A program made the position numbers and the translations under genes. 64,000 bases of DNA from positions 286,444 to 350,443 of the forward strand of contig JASANG010001469.1 of NCBI GenBank assembly GCA_030248215.1. The letters run 5' to 3'. Every line of letters begins with the position of its first letter. The stretch's first letter is position 1. Positions 10,843 through 20,800 of this stretch are shown here, in pieces. This DNA comes from Enoplolaimus lenunculus. Lineage: Eukaryota > Nematoda > Enoplea > Enoplida > Thoracostomopsidae. The notes under the pieces are model-generated. The model did not search any database. It was not told the origin of the DNA and saw nothing but the letters and a program-made list of their open reading frames with translations.

Positions 10843-12969
10843 ATGCCAACTGCCTCAAATGCATTTTATGATTTTGCGGACACGTTTGCATCCGCATATC
10901 GTCCGTACCATTATCACGCGAGTATGAGCGTTTGTGTGTTCGGCGTTTGCTCAAATGCGTTGAATATATTTTTGTTGCACCTGCCTCAATTGCGTACGCC
11001 AACTAATTGCTTTTTGATTGCAATAGCTGCAACTGATTTATCATTAATGGTTAATTATTTTCTTCAAATGCTTAGCAATCCGTATATGGACGTAAGCGCA
11101 GGCTGCCGACAAACGTATACTAAAGCTGTAATGTTACTAGTGCACGCTAATCTTAGCGTTACGTTGTACGGAATAAGCACTTGGCTAACGGTCACACTTA
11201 GCGGATTTCGTATTGCTGTTTTGCGGTCGTGGGGTAAATATGATTCGATTGGTGTGGTTGCAGGCTTAGTTGCAATTGTTGCAATTGCAATTATTGCAAG
11301 TTGCGTACCAAATTACATTAGTCAAGGTATTGTGTACAGTCACGGCAGTCGCTATTACTGTTGGCGAGTGTTCAATATTAGCAGACACGCTGATGTGCCG
11401 TTTGTAGGGCCGTCAGAGCTTAGCAGACGCTATAACGACGCCCCTCTACGGGTTGCGTATTGGATTTCAGGGATTTTGTTCAAATTTGTGCCGTGTATTT
11501 TGTTGGCCGGTTTTATGATTGCACTAATATTAATGTTGTGCAATTTTCAAAAACGGCGTCGAAATTTACGCATCAGCACGAATGCAACTCGAGGAGCGCA
11601 GGGGTACAGCGGGCAGGGTCGACGGACACTTACACCGTGTACCAGACGTAAAGGTTATCGAACCAAAAGGGCAGTGATGAGTAGTCCTATTCATCGAAGT
11701 TATACGATTGTACCCGGACAATCAATGGATTTGGCTCAATCTGAAGTAGTTGATCACCGATTGCAGCCAGCGATGTTACTGTCAACACCGAAAACGCGTC
11801 AGCGAGTACCGCAGCGTATAATCGGTGCTGAATGCTACGAGTTAACCCCTGAGACAACTAAAAACACGCGAACGCTTCGTTGTAAATTGCCTCTTCTGGG
11901 TATGACAAACAACTGTGATAAGAGTAATGATTGTGAAAAAATGAATAATTTCGAAAATATTTCATGTGATTTTAGTGAATTTAAAGAAACTCAAACACAA
12001 TCGTCACACACTCGCACAATAAATACAGCTCCAAGCGTAGTTGCGTTTACTTGTATCACTGGTTATTTACGTGTACTCTGTCGTCGGCTTCGCTGTACAC
12101 TACGTCCCTGCAAAATGTCGCGCGGCTGGGTAGGCGATATTCGTGCAGCCGCAGCAGCAACAACAACGCCAATGTCTCCAGTTGCAATTACTTGCACAAA
12201 TTGCACGTTTGCGTACCGTACAACGCTGGTACTTGTTGGTATATTGTTTATATTTGTTTTAACTCAAAGTCCCCAAGGACTCTGCCTAATTATGACTGCT
12301 ATTTTGCCGTCAGAATTCCGATCTAAATTTTACAATAAATTTGGCGAATTTTCTGAGCTTCTATCGCTTATAAACTGTTCAGTTAACTTTGCGCTATACT
12401 GTTCGATGAGTGGCCAATATCGGGAAGCATTCATTCAACAATGCAAACGTTGCTATGTTTCTGCAGCGTGTAATTGGATTCGTAGATACTGGATTCGACG
12501 AAAATACTACAATGATCCATCTCAACGGTCCGAAGCAAACTCGACCCGTATTCGGTTAGCTTACGAGCGTCAAAATAGCAAAGATCCAAGCGATTCGTTG
12601 CTCGTTGCTCAAGCGTCTGTAAACAGCCGAAATTCAATTACTCAACGATGTTCGAGTTGCGGTGAAAAACACTCGATCCTGGTGGTCCCGGGTCAAGCAA
12701 ATACCACTGCATCAAGCAAAGACTGGCAACCAAACGCTCGAAAACGACACAGTTTAGCGGCGAAATCATCACGAGAAACCATCAAAACGAAACGGCTGTT
12801 GTCACTGGGCAGTTTGTTTCCAAAATTGTCGCCTCAATCTGCAACTAAATGCATATTTCAAAGTAAAACGATTCGAAAAAGTATACAAACGATCACAGGA
12901 GCGTTGGAACTCAATGATCTTACCGACGTTGGCGATTGGACACCGTTTGTGAGACGAGCATCGTTTTGA
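10843..12969 (+). CDS. Myosuppressin/FMRFamide-type (DMSR/SPR-like) neuropeptide GPCR, intronless
   Basis: A 708-residue seven-helix receptor expected at the plasma membrane, likely for an RFamide or myoinhibitory-type peptide. Helices lie near residues 27-48, 55-78, 95-122, 136-158, 202-232, 457-485 and 498-522. Visible marks are N38 in helix 1, D65 in helix 2, the C88-C173 pair, the helix 5 block ILFKFVPCILL, the helix 6 block TQSPQGL and the helix 7 block LINCSVNFALYC then MSGQYREAF. These helix 5-7 blocks are typical of Drosophila DMSR, nematode dmsr and sex-peptide receptors. The DRY position reads GFR, as expected for this group, which keeps WRY rather than DRY. Intracellular loop 3 is about 220 residues and basic. 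The tail is about 180 residues, Ser/Arg-rich. I chose the ATG preceded by aaaaca; the TTG nine bases upstream is less likely. There is no intron. The exact ligand is not predictable. Confidence 0.85.
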   Translation: MPTASNAFYDFADTFASAYRPYHYHASMSVCVFGVCSNALNIFLLHLPQLRTPTNCFLIAIAATDLSLMVNYFLQMLSNPYMDVSAGCRQTYTKAVMLLVHANLSVTLYGISTWLTVTLSGFRIAVLRSWGKYDSIGVVAGLVAIVAIAIIASCVPNYISQGIVYSHGSRYYCWRVFNISRHADVPFVGPSELSRRYNDAPLRVAYWISGILFKFVPCILLAGFMIALILMLCNFQKRRRNLRISTNATRGAQGYSGQGRRTLTPCTRRKGYRTKRAVMSSPIHRSYTIVPGQSMDLAQSEVVDHRLQPAMLLSTPKTRQRVPQRIIGAECYELTPETTKNTRTLRCKLPLLGMTNNCDKSNDCEKMNNFENISCDFSEFKETQTQSSHTRTINTAPSVVAFTCITGYLRVLCRRLRCTLRPCKMSRGWVGDIRAAAAATTTPMSPVAITCTNCTFAYRTTLVLVGILFIFVLTQSPQGLCLIMTAILPSEFRSKFYNKFGEFSELLSLINCSVNFALYCSMSGQYREAFIQQCKRCYVSAACNWIRRYWIRRKYYNDPSQRSEANSTRIRLAYERQNSKDPSDSLLVAQASVNSRNSITQRCSSCGEKHSILVVPGQANTTASSKDWQPNARKRHSLAAKSSRETIKTKRLLSLGSLFPKLSPQSATKCIFQSKTIRKSIQTITGALELNDLTDVGDWTPFVRRASF

Positions 12970-13010
12970 ATAATTTAAACATAAAAGTGTCGCTTTATGA
13001 AATGTTAAAA

Positions 13011-13016
13011 ATTAAA
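13011..13016 (+). terminator. Possible polyadenylation signal of the GPCR gene
   Basis: ATTAAA lies about 40 bases after the GPCR stop. A family A element begins immediately behind it. Confidence 0.35.
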
Positions 13017-13177
13017 TTTACATGTATAGAACAGGGTCGGATCGTTTTCTGGAGGTGCTGTAACAGAGTCAGTTTAAGCTCTGGACTATATTTTTTGTTT
13101 AGGCTTAGGATTAGGCTTAGGTTTAGGCGTAGGAATATGTTTATACTACTGTTGCGGCCCTGTTCTATACATCGGCC
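13016..13177 (+). mobile_element. Family A MITE, subfamily 2
   Basis: Starts CATGTATAGAACAGGG without a clear GGCC and ends CCTGTTCTATACATCGGCC. It abuts the next copy directly. Confidence 0.75.
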
Positions 13178-13351
13178 GGCCTGTGTAAAGATCAACGACG
13201 GAACATTGTTCTGCACTACTGCAATAGAGTAAGTTTAATCTTTAGATTTGGCTTAGGTTTAGGTGTAAGCTCAATTTACGTTTAGGTTTTAGGGTAAGGG
13301 GCTAAACAATATGATTATGCTACTGTTACGGCCCTGTTTTCTACGTTGGCC
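13178..13351 (+). mobile_element. Family A MITE, tandem neighbour
   Basis: GGCCTGTGTAAAGATCAACG follows directly after the preceding copy and ends CCTGTTTTCTACGTTGGCC. The two copies sit head to tail without spacer. Confidence 0.75.
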
Positions 13352-13501
13352 AATAAAATTGATAGAATTGGAAATTCGAAATACCTTATGGTCTTAATAG
13401 TAAAGTAATTCTCAAAGACTACTAAATTGTAAACATTTCGATTCGAGAACATTTAAAAAATTCATATTTCATGATTAGAAATGAATCAACCTTTTTCCTC
13501 G

Positions 13502-13611
13502 TGGCGTCACTTTTATTGTCAATGATTGGTTAATTGTAAGGTCGATTACTTATGCATGGCGTCACTTTTATTGTTAATGATTGGTTAATCGTAAAGTCGA
13601 TTACTTATGCA
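13502..13611 (+). repeat. Two tandem 55-bp units
   Basis: A unit starting tggcgtcacttttattgt and ending gattacttatgca occurs twice in a row with about four differences. Confidence 0.9.
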
Positions 13612-13617
13612 CTTATA

Positions 13618-13991
13618 GATGCATAATGTTACTGGTAAACTATTAATGGTGTGTTAACTAAAATTACATCAGTCGTGAATCCGAGCCTGATCAGGTAGGG
13701 CGGCCAATGTAAAGAACAGGGGCGGAACAGTATTATAAGTATATTCTTAAGCGTAAGCCTAAGCCTAAGCCTGAACCAAGCAAAAAATTAGTCCAAAGAT
13801 TTAGCTTACCCTATTGCAGTATCACAGAACAACGTTCCGCCACTGATCTTTACATGGGCCGGTAGGGCTAACACAAAAAAGTGTTAGGGTAGAGTTAACG
13901 CGTGACAAATTTTAAATTTGTCATGCGTTAACCCTACCTTATGACACATTTTGTGGCCAAACTAAATTTTACAATGTAATTGGTGCATAAT
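13618..13991. mobile_element. Family H foldback MITE carrying a nested family A copy
   Basis: It contains a 49-bp palindrome at 13889-13937 (GTAGAGTTAAC...GTTAACCCTAC), homologous to that at 2467-2515, and a degenerate outer end near gatgcata. A family A element has inserted into it. Confidence 0.55.
13702..13860 (-). mobile_element. Family A MITE, subfamily 1, nested
   Basis: Intact inverted ends GGCCAATGTAAAGAACAGGG and CTGATCTTTACATGGGCC with identical 8-bp duplications ggtagggc, which belong to the family H host repeat. Confidence 0.9.
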
Positions 13992-14210
13992 GCTAATTGT
14001 GAGCCTAAGCAGGAAAATTACTATAAGGCTTGTGAGGTTACAAAACGTTTACCGAAACCGTTTTTTTTTGCCTCAAGCCGCTGTTGTGCGGTAAAATTTT
14101 TAAAAAATCTTAGTTACCATTATACCTAAATTTAAACTGGTCATAAACTTTTAGGCAGTTTTGAAACTCTTAGGTTTATTTTAGGAATATCAATGCTTGC
14201 TACAATTTTG

Positions 14211-14405
14211 GGCCCATGTAAAGATCAGGGGCGGAACGTTTTTCTGTGGGATTGCAATAGAATAAGCTTAAGCTTTAGATTAATTTTTTGCTTGGCTCAG
14301 GCTTAGGCTTACGCTTAGGCTCAGGAATAATCTCATCCTTAACCTTAGGCTTAGGATTAGGAATAAGCTTATAATATTGTTCCGGCCCTGCTCTTTACAT
14401 TTGCT
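14211..14405 (+). mobile_element. Family A MITE, subfamily 1
   Basis: Starts GGCCCATGTAAAGATCAGGG and has one internal AATAATCTCATCCTTAACC spacer. The last bases (TTTGCT) have decayed. Confidence 0.8.
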
Positions 14406-14439
14406 TAAATTTTCAACCTAGCCTGTATAAGTTATCGGA

Positions 14440-14510
14440 TACCCTTGTATGGCCGTCCTGAAAATTTTTTAGCCCCCCCTATCAAGGTGAACTGTCTACG
14501 AGGTCTTGCA
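14440..14510 (-). mobile_element. Family B fragment
   Basis: The block 'cctgaaaattttttagcccccc' followed by 'atcaaggtgaactgtctacgagg' matches the family B end. Confidence 0.45.
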
Positions 14511-14638
14511 ACATTGTGACATTGTAAACTTGCAGCACTTACAGTTCACTAGTTTGACAACTTAATTAACTGGCAATAGATGCTATACTCAGTTGAGAAT
14601 ATCGATGCTAAAACACGAATATTAAACATTTTTTACAT

Positions 14639-14644
14639 TTTATT
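14639..14644 (-). terminator. Polyadenylation signal of the phosphate-carrier gene
   Basis: AATAAA on the minus strand, 45 bases after the carrier stop codon. Confidence 0.6.
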
Positions 14645-14688
14645 TAGCATAAAACGTTTACAAATCAGCTAAAAACAACTTTTTGCGT

Positions 14689-14757
14689 TTAGGTTGTTTT
14701 CAACCGTAACAACGTTGGTGCTTCAGGCGGTGGCGGTCTTGGCAATTTGAAATAAAC
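14689..14757 (-). CDS. SLC25A3-like: Phosphate carrier, last coding exon
   Basis: The acceptor tttttcag is followed by [20 protein letters not shown], then TT and TAA. The stretch of four prolines is typical of the carrier's C-terminus. Confidence 0.9.
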   Translation of the reverse strand, partial: VYFKLPRPPPPEAPTLLRLKTT

Positions 14758-17700
14758 CTGAAAAATTTTGTAGACGGGAGGGGGGTGTGCGCAGCCCCCC
14801 CTCCCTCGGAGAGGGAGAGGAGGGGGCACTTTTTTTAAATTTTATTTCAAAATACTTAAATAATAAAAATTGCCAAAATTTAATACTATAAACCAAACGG
14901 TGCATTAATAGAACACGTGCTGAACAAAGTCGTAGATTTTTTACTTTCGTTATGATTGTCAACGTATAGAACAGGGTAGTAACAGTAGTATAAGCATATT
15001 CCTAAACCTAGATGTGACAATGAGCTGTCCAAATCTAGGCGTATCAATGAGCTGATACTTGTCGTAATATGTGCACGTAAGTGTATGTAAAGCAAATGTT
15101 GCCATGCCTGTGCACATATACAGGTATAAGAAGTTGTTGTAACGACCGCGTGGTGTAGTGGTTGTATGCTTGGCTCGAGCGCAAGAGGGCCGAGGTTCGA
15201 TTCCCGGCGTGGTCATTAACTTTGGGCAGAACTTCAAACAGGGGTCGTGCAGACCGTATTATACCAACAATACTTAAGCCTAAGCCTGAGCAAATCTTAG
15301 TCTAAAGCTTAAGGTTATACTATTTCAGTGCCGCAAAAAAAACGTTCCACCCCCTTGATCTTTACTTGACCGTAAATTCTCTGTGCAACTTTGGAAGAAA
15401 CTTACCTTTACCGAATCGTAGATAAACCATTGCAGTGCTGTTAGCGTTCCAATCATAACCAAGCGGGGCAACAATCCCTTCCATAGCCCTGAAATATGTA
15501 AAAAAATTTATTCAAACACAGCATTTACAAAAATGTTTTTCGTTTTCTAAATGTTTCTAATTAATACATTTGGTAGTGGTTTATTGAAATTTTGCACAAA
15601 TTTGTTTAATTTTTTTACAAATTTGTAAAATTTGACTTTGTGCCAGCGAACAACTTGACTCCTAACTTGATGGAGTTTGCACATTGTGCGACGGTTTTGT
15701 ACTGTGTATAAGCGTAATAATTGTTAACCCTTTCTCACATGAATATTTTCTATTTCCCCTGAGACCTACTTTTATGCTAGGATTCGAACTCCATGACTGG
15801 AGTGGGAGGCGTATACCATCACCACTCAGCTATAGGAGCTCGACGCTCGAGCCCGAGGGGGCTCTCAAGCCTTGTGGTGATTTAGTACTATGCATATGTG
15901 TTGCAATTGTTAAACACGGTGCGATATACATTATTTAACGTATATACTCTGCGATGAGTTGCCTATAGGCAACTCAATGTCAGAAGGGGTTATAGATAGT
16001 TAACTGAAAATTTTTCGCTTAAACACTGCGCACTTTGTATCGTTTTGCGTATAGAATTTGGATTAATGTGCTCATTTCGTAGTATATGTTTGACGCGGAA
16101 AGGTATAATACATTTTTGGCAAAGAAAAACTGAACGAGGATTTAAAAAAACATAATCTCAAGGCCTGGCACTTGCCAGTTATGCCAAGTTCCCGTGCACT
16201 TTGAGCAATCGTAGAGTCTTTGGATGAATTGAGCTTTGAAATTATTGTATCGGCAGGCTGTGATATTAAGGCACACAAGACTCCAGCTAAAACGAAGTCA
16301 TTAATTACAACGTAAACGGAACATGTTACTTTAAGGGGCGTAAAGGTTTCTGGTGGGTCTATAAATGAGTACGTTTAGATTGATTACAATTTTTTGCTTA
16401 GGCTTAGGCTTAAGCTTAGGTGTACGCTTAATCTACTGTTACGCCGCTAAAAGTAACATTGGCCAGATAAACAGGACAGGTAAACTGTGGTTGTCAGATT
16501 CCAGCTTACGCTTTAGGCATGACTTTAGTATCAAACGCAATTCACACGTGCAAGATTTTTTTGCAGCGAGAACTCGTAGCTGGAACTTGCGCGAGTAACT
16601 TGCATTTTGCAATATTTGAAAAAAATACGATTTTTATTCTGAATCTTGACAGAAACTTCCGTTTTTAATTTTCAAATGACTGTAATGATTAATCAAATAA
16701 AAGCTACATTTTATCAATCCAGCCAAAGATCACACAATCAATTCAATATGTAAGATTACATTTCGGCCAAGTAAGGAACGAGGACGGAACAGTATTATAA
16801 AATATTCCTAAGCCTAATCCTGAGTCTAAGCCTAATCCTGAGCCTAAGCCTAAGCCCTAAGCGTAAGAATGAGCATATTCCTAAGTCTAAGCCTAAGCCT
16901 AAGCCAAGCAAAAAAATTAGTCTAAAGCTTAAGCTTACTCTTTTCTAGTATCGCAGAAAAACGTTCCGCCCTTGATCTTTGCATGGGCTAACATTTCTAA
17001 GGTTTTCTATCGCTTTTATATACAAGTGACTACATTGCGGCCACTATTTTTTACTTACCAATATACCCGGCTGCAAATGTAATAAGCAATTGTTCAGGCT
17101 TTGTACAAGCATCTTTCGGTATTGGGACAATGTATTTGTATAGAAATTCTACTGTTCGCTCAAACGATGCAAATTTCATCATTGTATATGGTATTTGTCG
17201 GCACCACAATGGAGTTAAACCTTTGTAGAAGCTAAAAAATTGACAAATTTGAAAAAGTTAATTTAAAATTTAAATTTGACTTTATACTTTTATTGGCCCA
17301 TGTAAAGATCAGGGGCGGAACGTTTTTCCGTCGGACTGGAAAAGAGTGAGCTTAAGTTTTTGGACTATTTATTGATTGGTCAGGCTTAGGCTTAGGCTTA
17401 GGCTTAGGCTTAGGCTTAAAAATATGCTTATAATACGGTTTCGCCAGTGTTTTTTACATTGGCCCTTTCATTATAAATATAATCCACATTGGTTATATGT
17501 ATCCGTAGGTTCTGGGCTGCTAAAACAAACTCGAGTCCATGTAAAGATCGAGGACGGAACGTTTTTCTGCGGAACTGCAATAGAGTCAGCTTAAGTTTTG
17601 GGCTATTTTTTGCTTAGGCTTAGACTTAGGTGTAAGCGCTCATTCTTACGGTTAGGTTTAGGCTTCGGCTTGGGTGTAAGTTTATTCTTAAGCTTAGACT

Positions 17701-17816
17701 TAGGCTGAACGTTAGGTTCAAGCTTAGGAATATGATTATACTACTGTTAAGGCCCTGTTCTATATATTGACCCAAACTTGCAAGGCACACCATTTACCAA
17801 AGTTTAACTTTGTGTC

Positions 17817-17854
<38 letters not shown>

Positions 17855-20800
17855 GAATAATATAAACATGCCCATCAACTTGGATTTCAAAAACATTTTT
17901 ATTAAAATATTAAAATGAGATAAAAAAAGGACTATTTTGAATTGAGTTTAGGCATAACTGTAATACGACCGCCTTGATCTATTGTAGCTATAATGGTTCT
18001 GATGTGGGTTTTTTTCAAAATCTGCCCGTCGTAGCACAATTTCAACGACTGGAGCGGTTTGTTGCGTTGCAGACTGAAACCGTGTCTAGAAACTGCTGTA
18101 TCCCAAATGGATGCAGGGCGTTTGACCCCTGAAATCAACGGCCTGGCTACGATTTGGTGCTGGATTGTTCCAATTTTAGCAGGTAGACTCGTGCATAAAA
18201 GTTTAGCGGCCCATGCAAAGATCAGGGGCGGAGAGTTTTTCTATGGGACTGCACTAAAGTAAGCTTAAGGTTTTGATTAATTTTTTGCTCGGCTTAGGTT
18301 TTGACCTAGGCTTAGGCTTAGGAATACGCTTATTCTTGCGCTTAGGCTTAGGCTTAGGTTTAGGCTTAGGAATATGCTCATTCTTACGCTTAGGCTTAGG
18401 CTTACGAATATGCTTATACTACTGTTCCGCCCTTGTTCTTTACATTGACCAATTTAGCAAACTCTGGTTATTGATTAAATAGATCTTAGCTTTGACTCAC
18501 CCTGTCATACCTTCATTGTCACACATACTAGTCGTTACACCAATAAAACTCGTACGCATCGGTGAAAACGCTTCGTCAGACCTAATTGCAATTAAATTGC
18601 TCGCACTAACAGACGTTGTAAGTCCGTTAGCAATATTTGCAGTCTGCGTTTGCATCCTAACTTTGACAGCTTCCATCGGAGCGAGCAGTATATCGGCGAA
18701 AAATTCGGCACTCGCTGATGCTATGAGATAGATTTGGGTACGCCAAGAATATGCGAGAGTCTAAAAATACTACGTTAATTTTATCCAGTTTCACTAAACC
18801 ATTATACTGATTGCACTAAGACGGGCCAAATGTGGCTGCAATACTTGCAACTCAGCATCTTGAACGACAGCTTTAGTTGGTAGCAAAAGCTGTTGTTACG
18901 CGAAAATTAGTTCCTTAGGCATTGAAGACCAATTTTCACTAGGCACACAGGTTTCACAGGGTGGACCTGGACGGCCAATGTAAAAACTACAGGCGCGGAA
19001 CAGTATTATAAGCTTATTCCTAAACCTAAGCGTAAGCCTAAGCCTAACCGTAAGAATGAGTTTATTCCTATTTCTAAGCCTAAGCCTAAGCCTAAGCCAA
19101 GGAAAAAATTAGTCTAAACGTTAAACTCATTCCATTCTATTCCCACAGAAAAACGTTCAGACGCGGATATTTACATGGCTACCTGGCCCGCCGTTTCACG
19201 TTAAAACCGACACTAGTTTATGTAGGACGTTATTTTATGGTAAAATCACATGAAATAAATATCCGGGCGGATACTGTTTGATATGGATACTATTTTACGT
19301 GACGTCATATTGTCAAATATGAGTAACACCAATATTTGGTTAATATCAAAATTTCAATAATAAATATGTTGCATCTTAAATTATTTGTCATAATTTGTTG
19401 CATATCTTCGTTTTACCAGAAATCATTGACAGAAAAATTTAGGTGGAACCATGACCGAACCAGTAATCATTTTTGCCTAATTATAGTTTTTCAAAATTTT
19501 GGCCCATGTAAAGATCAGGGGCGGAACGTTTTTCTGTGGGACTACAATAGAGTAAGCTTAAGCATTTAGCCTAATTTTTTGCTTAGCTTAGGCTTAGGCT
19601 TAGGCTTAGGCTTAGAAATATGCTCATTCTTACGCTTAGGCTTAGGCTTAGAAATATGCTCATTCTTACGCTTAGGTTTAGGCTTAGTCTTAGGAATATG
19701 ATTATAAACACTGTGTCGCCTCTGTTTTCTACATTGGCCAAAATTTTGGAAATGATATCTTTTTAAAGTTAGTCAAGACGTTGTTGACTACACTTAAAAA
19801 ATTCCACTAAGCATTTAGGCTCAATTCTATCACCAAACTAGGCAAGTTATTTCAACCGAGAGTAGAAATGATAAAACCAAAGCGTTCAACTGGGCATATT
19901 CTGTGTACCAAACAATGTTCCCAGCGTACGTTGCGTCTTTGGCCGACACCCAATTAATTTAGAGAGGTCTGTATGCAGTTTCGAATCAAAGCGAGCGTAG
20001 CCAACTGCCTTTATTACAATAGCGTTGACCCCAGCCAAACGAAGGGGGTCGGTCAAAACCGCAACTCCCTGTGGTACATTTTGTACCGCACAAATTTCGA
20101 TAGTTGCACACTCTTGTTAAACAGTGATCATCCGCTGATTAAACCTCTGCCAAAACCTTATCGGCAGCATGAATTTTCGTTTTATGAACCTAAATGTTAA
20201 AAGCTTAAACTGACATACCTGACCTAGAAAGTCAGAATAGACAATTTTGAATACTTCGTATAACCCGAATTTTCCTGTGCCTTGCATCGAATATCCTATC
20301 AGCGTTGGAAGCCAACCTTTTGATAAGCTTCGGATGCCAGATTCGTTAACTGCAGCGTGAAATGCTTGAAACATTCCGGTGTATCGGGCAGGATTTGCCT
20401 AGAAAAATTGACGGATTATGTACCGTTTTTTCTCCGCGTTAATAGAATTATGGTTTAGGTTTTTACGCTTAGGCTTAGGTTTAGGCACAGGTAAACATTC
20501 GTCTAAGCATACATTTAAGCGTAAGCGTATGCCTAGTGTGAATGCTTGAAAAAGTGTACAAGATTGACTGAAAAATAAACGAAGCGTAAGATATATTGAC
20601 TGGGTTTCTGAAATTTTACTTCAATATTTCCTTACATTTTGCGGTCTATGTAAAGATCGGAGGCGGAACGTTTGTCTGGGGGACTGCAATAGAGTAAGCT
20701 TAACATTTAGACTAATTATTTGCTCGGCTTAGCTTTTAGGCTTATCCTTAGGCTTTGGAATATGCTTATTCTTACGCTTACGCTTAGGCTCTGACTTAGG

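Noticed and set aside
15144-15214. Functional serine tRNA (CGA)
   Set aside because: It lacks the long variable arm needed for serine tRNAs and has a bulged T stem.
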